Source: JAOAHC01 sp964593045 (lineage in GTDB: Bacteria > Bacillota > Clostridia > TANB77 > CAG-465). From it: a stretch of DNA of 29,988 bases. Below are positions 7,025 through 15,578 of the stretch, piece after piece; the stretch's first letter is position 1, and every line of letters begins with the position of its first letter. Made by a program: the position numbers and the translations under genes. Under the pieces are notes generated by a model. The model was not told the origin of the DNA. It was given only the letters and a program-made list of their open reading frames with translations, and did no database searches. The stretch spans positions 1 through 29,988 of the forward strand of contig CAZQJQ010000014.1 of the NCBI GenBank assembly GCA_964593045.1, in the 5' to 3' direction.

Positions 7025-8488
7025 TTAAAACTTATATCTTCCTGTTGAAATATTTAAGCCTCCATTTACAAATCTGTTATTTGCACCATCTATTTGACAG
7101 CTTTTTAAACCTTTTAATTTTTTAACAAAGCTATCTTTTTTAGCTACGTTAGAAATATTAGATTTAGTCTCTTTTTCATGAAAGTGTCTTGCTCTATTAT
7201 TTCTATATTTTGCATAAAGAATACCATAGTATACAAATCCAGCCATTAAAAACATAAAACCCATATTTTCACTATCATTATCTGAAGAAGTACTAGCAGA
7301 CATTGAGGTTAAGATAAATAATATAAATCCAATAATTTCTATAAAAGCTGATACTAAAAACAACTTTAATTTATTAAGAGGAACACTGCCCATTGTCTCT
7401 TTGGTCCTTGCGTTTACAGCAACGTAATGTAGTATACTTTCTTTATTATTTACTTTTTGTTTATAACTGTATAACCAAACTGGTAAATATGCACTATTCC
7501 ATTGTTCACCTTTAATATCTACTTCTTGAGTAGTCCATTTAGCTCCTCTATCATATTGTCTAATTGTTGAATTACAATTATATCTTGCAATATCTTCTAT
7601 TTGATCTTTTACTCTGTTTTCTAAATTGTCAATATTTGCATCACGCTTTTGAGATGTAAAGCCTCTTAAAAAGTTTGCATCCCATTTTACACAATTTTCT
7701 GTATCAAAAGGCATAATTGAATTAATTATATTATTTGTTTTATCTTTATTTTTAAAATCTAATTTTTCAGTATTAGATTCAACTGTTAAATCCTCAACTA
7801 TCATATCAAATTCACGTTCTACATCATATACATCTGCATCATACCTAATCTCTTTATCGTCACGCGAACCCACATTATATCTTCTAGTTTCAATTTCAGC
7901 TTGTCCTGCAAATTTTGCATGAGAATTTACATCAATTAGCATGTATGGTAAATATACCCCCATCACATTTGAACTATTAAATTCTCTTTTAAATGTTGTA
8001 TTTGCATAAAATTTTCTTTTTTTTATAAACTTATCTATTTCTGCTTGTGCCTCTTCTTTTTTTATTTTAAAAGGTAGCACCATATCTGGTATTGCACCAT
8101 TTGGTATTTGCTGATTAATAGATAATGTATTCCTACACCAGTGACATCTTGCTTGAGTTGCCTCATTTGTATCAATTACTACCTCAGCCCCACAGCTTGT
8201 ACATTTTAAAGTCATTATGTTTTTATCATTATCAGCTATATCTTGAACTCCAGAACCAATTATCATACCACTTAAATGAGAAATATCCTCTTCCATACCC
8301 TCTAATTTTTTAGCATCAAACTCATATCTACAATAATTACATCTTAATTTAGAATTTGAAATATCTAAAGATATATCCGTTGAACCACATTTTGGACATT
8401 TATTTTGTCCATCTAGTGTATCAGTATCAGTTTTTACAATCTTTATTTCATCTTCTTGTACTTCTTTAGTCTCTTGTTCTAGCTCCAT
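7025..8488 (-). CDS. YdjG-like double zinc-ribbon membrane protein
   Basis: A 487-residue protein beginning with an acidic stretch, then a TFIIB-type zinc ribbon (CPKC...CNYC, about 31-55) and a second ribbon (CTSC...CHWC, about 95-120). A long central domain (about 130-375) follows and then two membrane segments (about 377-399 and 412-430). It resembles Bacillus YdjG (zinc ribbon) joined to membrane segments; in B. subtilis the YdjF(PspA)-G-H-I set acts in membrane-stress protection. I place the start at the ATG at 8488, one base after the ydjI stop, because AGGTGA is correctly spaced for it; the in-frame GTG three codons upstream overlaps that site. Translational coupling with the SPFH gene is likely. 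Family assignment is good, cellular role inferred. Confidence 0.8.
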   Translation of the reverse strand: MELEQETKEVQEDEIKIVKTDTDTLDGQNKCPKCGSTDISLDISNSKLRCNYCRYEFDAKKLEGMEEDISHLSGMIIGSGVQDIADNDKNIMTLKCTSCGAEVVIDTNEATQARCHWCRNTLSINQQIPNGAIPDMVLPFKIKKEEAQAEIDKFIKKRKFYANTTFKREFNSSNVMGVYLPYMLIDVNSHAKFAGQAEIETRRYNVGSRDDKEIRYDADVYDVEREFDMIVEDLTVESNTEKLDFKNKDKTNNIINSIMPFDTENCVKWDANFLRGFTSQKRDANIDNLENRVKDQIEDIARYNCNSTIRQYDRGAKWTTQEVDIKGEQWNSAYLPVWLYSYKQKVNNKESILHYVAVNARTKETMGSVPLNKLKLFLVSAFIEIIGFILFILTSMSASTSSDNDSENMGFMFLMAGFVYYGILYAKYRNNRARHFHEKETKSNISNVAKKDSFVKKLKGLKSCQIDGANNRFVNGGLNISTGRYKF

Positions 8489-8489
8489 A

Positions 8490-9704
8490 TTACTCACCTA
8501 ATAATTTAGATTTTTCTTTATCAAATTCCTCTTGAGATATAACATTTGCATCTAATAATTTTTTAAGTTTAATTAATCTATCATATGGATCATCAGTGTT
8601 TTTTGTGGTATCTGTTTGTTCTTCTTTTTCTGTTGCTGTACCTTGTGAAATTATTTGTGCTTGTGGTGTTTGTTCGTTTTGAGCTACACCTGCAGCTACT
8701 TGAGTAGATGCATTCATTCCCATACCCATAAAAGCCATACCTGTTGCTCCACCATTCTCACCTGCAGATTGCATTCCGCGAGCCACTGACTGTTGCATAA
8801 ATGAATTTCCACGAGCTCCAGATAAAGCATCTGCTTTTTTTACATCGCTTAATAGTTTTTTAGTATCTTCATCATATTCAATTGCTTGGATTGCAACTTT
8901 TTCAATTACTATACCACGAGAAGTTTTCCATTGATAAGCTTCTTCTACAGCATAAGTTAAAGATGCTGCAAAGCCAATAGAATCAGCTTGTATTTTTGCT
9001 ATTCTATTTCCTTTACTAGGATCATTTGTATAATTTGCAAAGGCTGCAGATAAACTTCCTACTACTTCATTAAACAACTGATTAGCAGCAGCATTTTCCA
9101 TGTCAGCTAAATCAAATAATTTAGAACCTGGTTGTAAGTACATTGCAGGCACAAAGTTTTTAACAAAAAGTATTGGATCTTCAATTTTTAATGTATATGT
9201 ACCTCTTGTTAGAGCTCCTACTTGTGCACCTAAATATGCATCATCCCAATAAATTTCAGATTGTGTTCCAAAACGATTATTTGGTATTTCCTTTAAATTA
9301 ACATAAAATGCAAGTTGTTGAGATCCTGGTTGTCCACCAAATTTAAAACGTTGCCATGTAGTAGATAATGTAGAACCAATAATTGAATCTCCACCAAAAA
9401 ATGATCTAGAATTAGGATCAGTTGAAGAGAATATATATCCACCTGGCTCTACAATACATCCTGTAATAGCCCCATCTTGCATTGTAATTAACGCCGTATT
9501 TTCTGGAACTATTATTTTACTTCCATTAGATATTATATTGTTTGACCCTTTTGTATTTTCACCTCTACCTGCATTAGTTCCTTGAGGAACTGCTTCAAAA
9601 ATTGCAGTAGTAGCTGTAACGTCAGGTCTAGGTAATAAGTAATCTTTCCATTGATCTGCGAAAGTACCACCTAATGCACCTGTAAATGCTTTTATAAATC
9701 CCAT
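8490..9704 (-). CDS. ydjI: YdjI-like SPFH-domain protein with C-terminal SHOCT domain
   Basis: A 404-residue protein of the YdjI ('virion core protein') branch of the SPFH superfamily. The N-terminal FADQWKDYL region and the VPENTALITMQDG and PGGYIFSS motifs are typical. The SPFH body runs to about 290, a Gly/Met/Ala-rich low-complexity segment covers about 300-345, and residues about 370-404 form a SHOCT helix pair (DPYDRLIKLKKLLDANVISQ). In B. subtilis YdjI cooperates with YdjG, YdjH and PspA at stressed membranes; no pspA is in this window. The ATG follows GGAGG. It is the first gene of a two-gene operon. Confidence 0.88.
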   Translation of the reverse strand: MGFIKAFTGALGGTFADQWKDYLLPRPDVTATTAIFEAVPQGTNAGRGENTKGSNNIISNGSKIIVPENTALITMQDGAITGCIVEPGGYIFSSTDPNSRSFFGGDSIIGSTLSTTWQRFKFGGQPGSQQLAFYVNLKEIPNNRFGTQSEIYWDDAYLGAQVGALTRGTYTLKIEDPILFVKNFVPAMYLQPGSKLFDLADMENAAANQLFNEVVGSLSAAFANYTNDPSKGNRIAKIQADSIGFAASLTYAVEEAYQWKTSRGIVIEKVAIQAIEYDEDTKKLLSDVKKADALSGARGNSFMQQSVARGMQSAGENGGATGMAFMGMGMNASTQVAAGVAQNEQTPQAQIISQGTATEKEEQTDTTKNTDDPYDRLIKLKKLLDANVISQEEFDKEKSKLLGE

Positions 9705-9721
9705 AAAATTACCTCCATCTT

Positions 9722-9737
9722 GTTAGTATAAACTAAC
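9722..9737. promoter_or_regulatory. Palindromic operator candidate in the ydjI leader
   Basis: GTTAGTATAAACTAAC is a perfect inverted repeat with 6-base arms and a 4-base centre. It starts about 9 bases downstream of the -10 box, a common place for a repressor site. No regulator gene lies next to it, and I do not recognise the cognate protein. It is short enough as RNA (6-bp stem) that a transcript structure is also possible. Confidence 0.5.
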
Positions 9738-9746
9738 TACACAAAT

Positions 9747-9775
9747 ATTTTAGCATATTATTTTAAAATATTCAA
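9747..9775 (-). promoter_or_regulatory. Promoter of the ydjI-ydjG operon
   Basis: On the minus strand TTGAAT (9775-9770), a 17-base spacer and TAAAAT (9752-9747), with TGC directly before the -10 box (extended -10). It lies directly upstream of the palindrome. Confidence 0.7.
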
Positions 9776-9862
9776 TAAAAATACATTTTTTTTATATGTC
9801 CATTTAGCACTTTTTTTAGTTTTATTTTATAAAATATATATGTACGCATATAAAATAATGTT

Positions 9863-9905
9863 ATATTACAAAATTTATATAAAAAATACCCACGAATTTT
9901 AATTC
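9863..9905. repeat. Copy B of the imperfect AT-rich dispersed repeat
   Basis: Positions 9863-9883 are identical to 6877-6897 and are followed, after a gap of about five bases, by further similarity ending in GAATTTTA. Here the distal part forms one arm of the terminator of the next minus-strand gene. Confidence 0.4.
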
Positions 9906-9912
9906 GTAGGTA
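9881..9912 (-). terminator. Intrinsic terminator of the small membrane protein gene
   Basis: A 12-bp stem with one mismatch (TACCCACGAATT / AATTCGTAGGTA, 9887-9912) and a two-base loop, followed on the minus strand by six T (9886-9881). It begins 9 bases past the stop at 9921. Confidence 0.85.
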
Positions 9913-9920
9913 CTAAATTA

Positions 9921-10232
9921 TCAGATGAATTTTCTTGCTCTCATTATGTCTTTAAGCCTAGCTTCTTCCATCTTCTCTTCTTGCTCTTTTGCTTTTTTTC
10001 TCTTTTGAAGAGCAATCATTCTAATTTGTTTTCTGTATTCCGATTGGCAAAAATCCAAGTATATAATCGAGGCAATCCATACTGGAATGAAAAACAACAT
10101 CTTATATACTTCCAAATCAGACTGATCATTGAAGCCATATATTAATAATAAATAATAGGCTTCAAACGCGTGTGATAGTACTAGAAACGTCGTTACAATA
10201 ACGACTGCCCAAGGGAAAATCAGCTTTTTCAT
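9921..10232 (-). CDS. Small two-helix membrane protein, unknown function
   Basis: A 103-residue protein with two membrane segments (about 4-33 and 44-60) followed by a strongly basic, charged tail (KRKKAKEQEEKMEEARLKD). I choose the ATG at 10232 because AAAGGA is properly spaced before it; an ATG eight codons upstream has no site of its own. It has its own consensus promoter and terminator, so it is a single-gene unit between two SPFH modules. Its bases look slightly less AT-biased than its neighbours, with a few CG-containing codons. I do not recognise the family. The tail may bind nucleic acid, phospholipid or the ribosome, but this is inference. Confidence 0.75.
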   Translation of the reverse strand: MKKLIFPWAVVIVTTFLVLSHAFEAYYLLLIYGFNDQSDLEVYKMLFFIPVWIASIIYLDFCQSEYRKQIRMIALQKRKKAKEQEEKMEEARLKDIMRARKFI

Positions 10233-10292
10233 AAATAAAAATCCTTTCTTTTGCACATAATTATGTACTTTTTCAATGTTTAGCTTAACATA

Positions 10293-10321
10293 ATTATACT
10301 ATTTTTTATTTCTTTTGTCAA
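10293..10321 (-). promoter_or_regulatory. Consensus sigma-A promoter of the small membrane protein gene
   Basis: On the minus strand TTGACA (10321-10316), a 17-base spacer and TATAAT (10298-10293). A 12-bp palindrome ACATAATTATGT (10255-10266) lies in the leader, and part of it (CATAATTAT) recurs at 10289-10297 overlapping the -10 box, which might mark a regulator site. Confidence 0.85.
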
Positions 10322-10392
10322 TATTTATCACTATTTTTATCATGTTTTTAATAATTTTTATATTTTTTATTTATTTTTTAGATAAACTATAG

Positions 10393-10398
10393 TATAAT
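10393..10398 (+). promoter_or_regulatory. -10 box of the nfeD-SPFH operon
   Basis: TATAAT lies 42 bases before the nfeD start. The -35 position 17 bases upstream (TTTATT, 10370-10375) is poor, so the promoter may be weak or activator-dependent. The shared region 10257-10440 otherwise holds only the divergent promoter of the small membrane protein. Confidence 0.5.
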
Positions 10399-10440
10399 TA
10401 TATTATATTGTTGTACCAATTTATGAAAGGAGGTATATAC

Positions 10441-10869
10441 ATGGAAACATGGGCAATGTGGCTTATAGCATGTGGCATTTTCTTTATCATTGAAGTATTT
10501 ACAATTTCATTTTTATTCTTTTGGTTTGGAGTTGCTGCATTTATAGCGTTCATACTTAATGTATTAGGACTAGGTTTTGAAATACAATTTGCTGCTTTCG
10601 CTATAACATCAATACTTCTTATAGTATTTACTAAGCCATTAACTAAGAAAATATTTAAAACTAAAGATGTATCTATGAATAACAAATCTGCAATTGGTAA
10701 AAATGGTATTGTTATTAAAAAAATAGACAATTTAAACAATGAAGGTCAAGTTAAAGTCTCTGGTGAAGTATGGTCTGCCGTATCACTAGATGATGAAATC
10801 ATCGAAGAAGGAGCAACAGTTTTAGTTGATTCAATAGATGGTGTAAAACTTAAAGTTAAAAAAGTTTAG
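10441..10869 (+). CDS. NfeD-like membrane protein
   Basis: A 142-residue protein with two or three membrane segments (about 5-70) followed by an OB-fold domain (about 80-142). This is the short NfeD form without the ClpP-like protease domain. NfeD proteins pair with SPFH/stomatin proteins in membrane microdomains, and the next gene is exactly such a partner. The start ATG at 10441 is chosen because GAAAGGAGG precedes it; an upstream in-frame ATG at 10423 lacks a site. Membership of the family is clear; the cargo or function is unknown. Confidence 0.88.
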   Translation: METWAMWLIACGIFFIIEVFTISFLFFWFGVAAFIAFILNVLGLGFEIQFAAFAITSILLIVFTKPLTKKIFKTKDVSMNNKSAIGKNGIVIKKIDNLNNEGQVKVSGEVWSAVSLDDEIIEEGATVLVDSIDGVKLKVKKV

Positions 10870-10879
10870 GAGGATTTTT

Positions 10880-11821
10880 ATGGAATTATTTTTTATTATA
10901 TTAATTATAATTTTTGCTATTATAGCGATTTTATCTATCAAGGTTGTTAGACAATCTGAAGTATATATAATTGAACGTTTTGGTAAATATCATTCAACTG
11001 CTGAAGCTGGTCTTAATATTATACTTCCTTTTGTTGATAGAGTAAGAGCAGTTGTTAGTTTAAAACAACAAACAATGGATGTACCACCTCAAGGTGTTAT
11101 AACTAAAGATAACGTTACAATAACTATAGACACTGTAGTTTTCTATCAAATCATAGATCCTGTAAAAGCAGTATATGAAATTGAAAGTTTACAAAAAGGT
11201 ATTGGCTATCTTGCTGTGACTACAATACGTGATATTGTTGGTAAAATGGACTTGGATAGTACATTTAGTTCAAGAGATGCTATAAATATTCAATTAAGAG
11301 AAGTATTAGATGAAGCAACAGATAGATGGGGTTGTAAAGTAGATAGAGTTGAAATTAAAGATATTAAACCACCTGTTGATATAAGAGATGCAATGGAAAA
11401 ACAAATGAATGCTGAAAGGACAAAAAGAGCTCTTATACTAGAAGCTGAAGGTAAAAGACAATCAGATATAACTCTTGCTGAAGGTAAAAAACAAGCTACA
11501 ATATTAGAAGCTGAAGCAGAAAGAGAATCAAGTATAAGAAGAGCACAAGGAAATAGAGAAGCAAAAATATTAGAAGCTGAAGGTACTGCAGATGCAATTA
11601 AAAAAGTTGCTGATGCTAAAGCCAAAGAAGTTGAACTTGTATATTCAGCAATTATGACTGCAAAGCCAGATCAAAATCTTGTAGCTTTAAAATCTTTAGA
11701 GGCTTTAGAAAAAGTTTCTCAAGGTTCTGCAAACAAGGTATTTATTCCTTTTGATGCTTCAAAAGCAATGGGTGCTATAGGTGCAACAGCTGAGCTTTTT
11801 AATGATTCTAAAAAGAAATAA
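10880..11821 (+). CDS. SPFH/band-7 stomatin-like protein (QmcA type)
   Basis: A 313-residue protein with an N-terminal membrane anchor (about 2-22), a band-7 domain starting at VRQSEVYIIERFGKYH (about 23-190), and a long Ala/Glu-rich coiled coil (about 190-260) with repeated ILEAEG units. It ends in a hydrophilic tail. It should form oligomeric scaffolds at the cytoplasmic membrane together with NfeD, encoded 10 bases upstream. The ATG follows AGGAGG. This class is called QmcA, HflC-like or paraslipin in different annotations. Confidence 0.93.
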   Translation: MELFFIILIIIFAIIAILSIKVVRQSEVYIIERFGKYHSTAEAGLNIILPFVDRVRAVVSLKQQTMDVPPQGVITKDNVTITIDTVVFYQIIDPVKAVYEIESLQKGIGYLAVTTIRDIVGKMDLDSTFSSRDAINIQLREVLDEATDRWGCKVDRVEIKDIKPPVDIRDAMEKQMNAERTKRALILEAEGKRQSDITLAEGKKQATILEAEAERESSIRRAQGNREAKILEAEGTADAIKKVADAKAKEVELVYSAIMTAKPDQNLVALKSLEALEKVSQGSANKVFIPFDASKAMGAIGATAELFNDSKKK

Positions 11822-11863
11822 AACAAAAAATAAAAAATATATGATTTAGTAAATAAAAGAGCA

Positions 11864-11896
11864 AAAAGAGTTGGGGCGTTTTACCCCAACTCTTTT
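11864..11896. terminator. Bidirectional terminator between the SPFH gene and smc
   Basis: A perfect 13-bp GC-containing stem (AAAAGAGTTGGGG / CCCCAACTCTTTT) with a 7-base loop. The A run on one side and T run on the other allow it to serve both convergent units. The smc stop codon (11897-11895) overlaps the outer end of the stem, so the smc 3' untranslated region is essentially the terminator itself. Confidence 0.95.
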
Positions 11897-14800
11897 ATCT
11901 CATTTTCATTGATATTATCTTAGATACACCATATTCTTGCATTGTAACTCCATATACAGAAGAGGCAACTTCCATTGTTCCTTTTCTATGAGTGATAACG
12001 ACAAACTGTGATTTTTTAGAATATTTTTTTATGTAGTCTGCAAATCTTTGTACATTAACGTCATCAAGAGCTGCTTCTATTTCATCAAGCACACAAAATG
12101 GTGGTGCTTTTATTTGAAGTATTGCAAATAATAATGAAATTGCAGTAAGAGCTCTTTCTCCACCAGAAAGTAACATCATACTTTGTAGTTTTTTACCTGG
12201 AGGCTGTACTTCTATTTCAATACCGCTTTCTAATACATTTGTCTCATCACTAAGTTTCAATTCGGCTTTTCCTCCACCAAACAACTCTTTAAATGATTTA
12301 TTAAAATTCTCATTTATTATTTTAAACTGACTTACAAATTGCTGTTTCATTATATTTGTCATATTTGAGATTAAGTTTTCCAATTTTTTCTTAGTTTCTT
12401 CTAAATCTGTTTTTTGAGAAATTATAAAATCATATCTTTCTTTTGTCGATTTGTATTCTTCTATTGAATTTACATCTACATCTCCTAAATCTTTTATTTT
12501 TTTTCTAAAATCTTCTACCTTTTTTGAAACAGTCTTTTCATCTTCACATTCATCAATCGGAAGAGATTCCATATACTGTTTTGCACTAGAAACTGTAAGT
12601 TCATAGTCATTCCACATTGCATTTTTATAATTTTCTATTTCTATATCATATTTTACTTTTTTATTTTCTATCTTTGATTTTTCTTCTTTTATTTTATCAA
12701 TTTTTCTAATACATTCTAACATCTTGATTTCTAATATATCTTGCTTACTTATGCATTCTGCGTTATCTTTCCTTAATTTTTCAGATATATTTTGATATTC
12801 TGTTTTAAAATCTTTTAATTTTAAAATATCTTCTTGTGACAATTTAATTATTTCTTGATTATTTTTAATATCTTCATTATATTCGTTGATTTGAGTTTCT
12901 TTTTTTTCTATACTTATTTCAAAATTTTGTATGTCATTATTTATTTTATCAGTCATTTCTTTTATTGCTGATACGCTTTCATCAAAAGAAGATAATGAAA
13001 TTTTTAGATTAACTATATCTTCATTTAAGAAATTAATATTTTGTTCTTTTTCTTTATTAAACCTTGTATATTCATCTACAACAATCTGTCTTTCTTCTAC
13101 TTTATGTTCTATAATCAATATATCAGTATTTATTGAAGATAGTTTATCATTTAAATCTAATATTTCTTTACTTAATCTGTCTCTTGTTTCTTCTCTTGTC
13201 TTTTTTGTTTCTTCATATTTATCAATATGATTTTGTATATTTTTATAATTTTCATTAAGCTTAGCTACTTCAATATTTAATTCATCATAATTTGTCTTAA
13301 TTTTTCCATATTCTTCGGTTATACTCTTTATATCATCTATAACTTTAGATTTTTCACTAATTAATTTATCATATTCTTTTTGCTTTTCTTCTATTGCTTC
13401 TTTTATTTTTTCAATTTTTTCTTTTCTTCCTATAAGTCCAGCTGTTTTACTTAAAGTTTGACCACCTGTAATACTCCCTGTTTGTGATATTAACTCACCA
13501 GATAAAGTTACTATTTTACTTGTTTTAGCAGTTTTTGATAAAGCTATGGCATCATCTATATTTTCAACAATTATAGTATTGTTCAAGGCTAAAACAGCCG
13601 CTTTTTCAAACTTTTTATTATAATTTACAAGATCTATTGCCATTCCAATAAAACCTTTTATTGCTCTATATTTGTTACCATTATCTACATCATATTTTTT
13701 AATACTGTTTAATGGTAAAAATGTAGCTCTTCCTGATGAAGATGCTTTTAAATATTCCACCATTTTTTTAGCAGCACTATCATTTTCTACAACAATATTC
13801 TGAAGATACCCACCAAGTGCTATTTCTATTGCATATTCGTATTTTTCATTTGTTGATATGACACTAGCAAGAGTTCCATATATTGTATCTATTTTATTTT
13901 TCTTTGCATATTCAAGTACAGATTTTACACTTTTATAATATCCTTCATTTTCGTTTTCTAAATTTAATAAATAGTTATATTTTGATTTGCTAGTAATTAA
14001 TTCTTGATTTAGTTTGTTTTCATTAGATTCTATTTCGTTTTTTCTATTATTTAATTTATCAATGTTATTTTTAGAAGTATTTAACTTGTTTTCTATATCT
14101 TTTAATATATTATTTTTACCGCTTAAATTAGAATAAATATCATCTTTTTGTGCAAGTAAACTATCTTTTTCGTATACTATTTTATCAGCATCACTAATAA
14201 GGGAAGTTATTTGTTTTTCATTAGCAGCAATAGTTGAATGTGTAGCACTAATTTCTAACTTTTTAGCATTTTTTTCTTCTATCAATGCTTCTATTTGTTT
14301 TTTTACTTCTTCTTTTTGTAGTTCGTTTTCATCCATATTAGATAAAATAGCATTTAATTCTTCTGTTTTTTCTTTTAACTCAATTTCAAATTTAACTTTG
14401 TTTTCTCCAAGAGATTCTTGCTTTTCTTTCTTTTTTAATATCTCTTGTTTTAAAAGTATAATATTTTCTTTATCTTTTTCTATCTCTATAATAAGTCTTT
14501 CTGTATTTACTTTTGCATTTGATATTTTTTCATTTGCTATATCTATTTTAGAATTAGTTTTTTCTAGCTCATTTTCCATCTCATAATATTTACTTTGAGT
14601 TTGCTCAATATCAAATAAAACTTGGTCTAATCTCTCTTTTAAATTTATTTTTGCTTTTTCAAGTTCTAATGCATTTTGCTCTTCTAATTTCTGATTATTT
14701 TCATATGTTTCAATTATACTATCTAATTTTGCTAAATTTTCAGCACTGTTTTTTAAATTTTGTAAAAATTGTTTTACTTCAACTTTTTTTAATTCTTCTT

Positions 14801-15455
14801 TAAGTGTCAAATATTTTTTAGCAACTTCTGATTTTTTTTCAAGCGTTCCTATTACGTTTTCAATCTCTACTAAAATATCATTTACTCTAGATAAATTTAT
14901 ATCCGTATTTGATAATTTTCTTGTTGCCTCTTCTTTTCTTGTCCTATATTTCACAATTCCAGAAGCCTCTTCAAATATTGCTCTTCTTTCTTCAGATTTA
15001 TTTGATAATATTTCATCAATCTTACCTTGACCTATTATACTATATCCATCTTTGCCTATACCTGTATCCATAAATAGTTCTTGAACATCTTTTAATCTAC
15101 ATTCTGAATTATTAATATAGTATCCGCTTTCACCAGTTCTATATACCCTTCTTGTAACAACAACTTCTTTATATTCTACTGGTAGCGTTTTATCAGTATT
15201 ATCAAAATATATACTTGCTTCAGCAAAACCAACCTTTTTTCTATTTACAGTTCCTGCAAATATAACATCCTCCATTTTTGAACCTCGAAGTGATTTTACA
15301 CTTTGTTCTCCGAGTACCCATCTTATTGCATCGGAAATATTACTTTTTCCACTTCCATTTGGTCCAACTATTGTTGTAACCCCATCCAAAAATTCTATAA
15401 CTGTTTTATCAACAAATGATTTAAATCCTTGTAATTCTATCTTTTTTAATTGCAT
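11895..15455 (-). CDS. smc: Chromosome segregation ATPase SMC
   Basis: An 1186-residue SMC protein, full length. The N-terminal head has Walker A GPNGSGKS (31-38). Two very long coiled coils (about 170-500 and 670-1000) flank the hinge (about 505-630). The C-terminal head has the signature LSGGERAL (from 1096) and Walker B FCVLDEIEAAL (about 1120-1130). SMC with ScpAB loads at origin-proximal sites and folds and separates the chromosome. In many Bacillota smc lies between rnc and ftsY; here neither is adjacent and smc is a unit of its own, with its own promoter and a shared terminator. GAGGTAGGA precedes the ATG. Confidence 0.97.
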   Translation of the reverse strand: MQLKKIELQGFKSFVDKTVIEFLDGVTTIVGPNGSGKSNISDAIRWVLGEQSVKSLRGSKMEDVIFAGTVNRKKVGFAEASIYFDNTDKTLPVEYKEVVVTRRVYRTGESGYYINNSECRLKDVQELFMDTGIGKDGYSIIGQGKIDEILSNKSEERRAIFEEASGIVKYRTRKEEATRKLSNTDINLSRVNDILVEIENVIGTLEKKSEVAKKYLTLKEELKKVEVKQFLQNLKNSAENLAKLDSIIETYENNQKLEEQNALELEKAKINLKERLDQVLFDIEQTQSKYYEMENELEKTNSKIDIANEKISNAKVNTERLIIEIEKDKENIILLKQEILKKKEKQESLGENKVKFEIELKEKTEELNAILSNMDENELQKEEVKKQIEALIEEKNAKKLEISATHSTIAANEKQITSLISDADKIVYEKDSLLAQKDDIYSNLSGKNNILKDIENKLNTSKNNIDKLNNRKNEIESNENKLNQELITSKSKYNYLLNLENENEGYYKSVKSVLEYAKKNKIDTIYGTLASVISTNEKYEYAIEIALGGYLQNIVVENDSAAKKMVEYLKASSSGRATFLPLNSIKKYDVDNGNKYRAIKGFIGMAIDLVNYNKKFEKAAVLALNNTIIVENIDDAIALSKTAKTSKIVTLSGELISQTGSITGGQTLSKTAGLIGRKEKIEKIKEAIEEKQKEYDKLISEKSKVIDDIKSITEEYGKIKTNYDELNIEVAKLNENYKNIQNHIDKYEETKKTREETRDRLSKEILDLNDKLSSINTDILIIEHKVEERQIVVDEYTRFNKEKEQNINFLNEDIVNLKISLSSFDESVSAIKEMTDKINNDIQNFEISIEKKETQINEYNEDIKNNQEIIKLSQEDILKLKDFKTEYQNISEKLRKDNAECISKQDILEIKMLECIRKIDKIKEEKSKIENKKVKYDIEIENYKNAMWNDYELTVSSAKQYMESLPIDECEDEKTVSKKVEDFRKKIKDLGDVDVNSIEEYKSTKERYDFIISQKTDLEETKKKLENLISNMTNIMKQQFVSQFKIINENFNKSFKELFGGGKAELKLSDETNVLESGIEIEVQPPGKKLQSMMLLSGGERALTAISLLFAILQIKAPPFCVLDEIEAALDDVNVQRFADYIKKYSKKSQFVVITHRKGTMEVASSVYGVTMQEYGVSKIISMKMR

Positions 15456-15482
15456 ATCCTACCTCATAAAAATATATATTGA

Positions 15483-15511
15483 ATTATATTACAAAAAGCA
15501 AAAAAAATCAA
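15483..15511 (-). promoter_or_regulatory. Promoter of smc, overlapping the upstream terminator
   Basis: On the minus strand TTGATT (15511-15506), a 17-base spacer and TATAAT (15488-15483). The -35 box lies inside the distal arm and T tract of the RDD-gene terminator hairpin, an economical overlap of two signals. Confidence 0.6.
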
Positions 15512-15548
15512 CATATTATGCTATATTCAAAACAATATGTTGATTTTT
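15503..15548 (-). terminator. Terminator of the nucleotidyltransferase-dnaG-rpoD-RDD operon
   Basis: A perfect 15-bp AT-rich stem (15503-15517 with 15534-15548) with a 16-base loop; the minus-strand right arm runs into eight T. It lies 30 bases past the stop of the RDD gene. Confidence 0.8.
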
Positions 15549-15578
15549 AACTTAATTTTTATCTTTTAGATGATATAT

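Noticed and set aside
6911..7048. Plus-strand 45-codon frame with AAAGGA before its ATG
   Set aside because: It overlaps the 3' end and hairpin of the ydjG-like gene on the other strand and encodes only low-complexity AT-rich codons without any recognisable feature.
10408..10440. Upstream extension of nfeD
   Set aside because: GAAAGGAGG at 10424-10432 fits only the ATG at 10441, and an upstream start would place the -10 box almost in the coding region.
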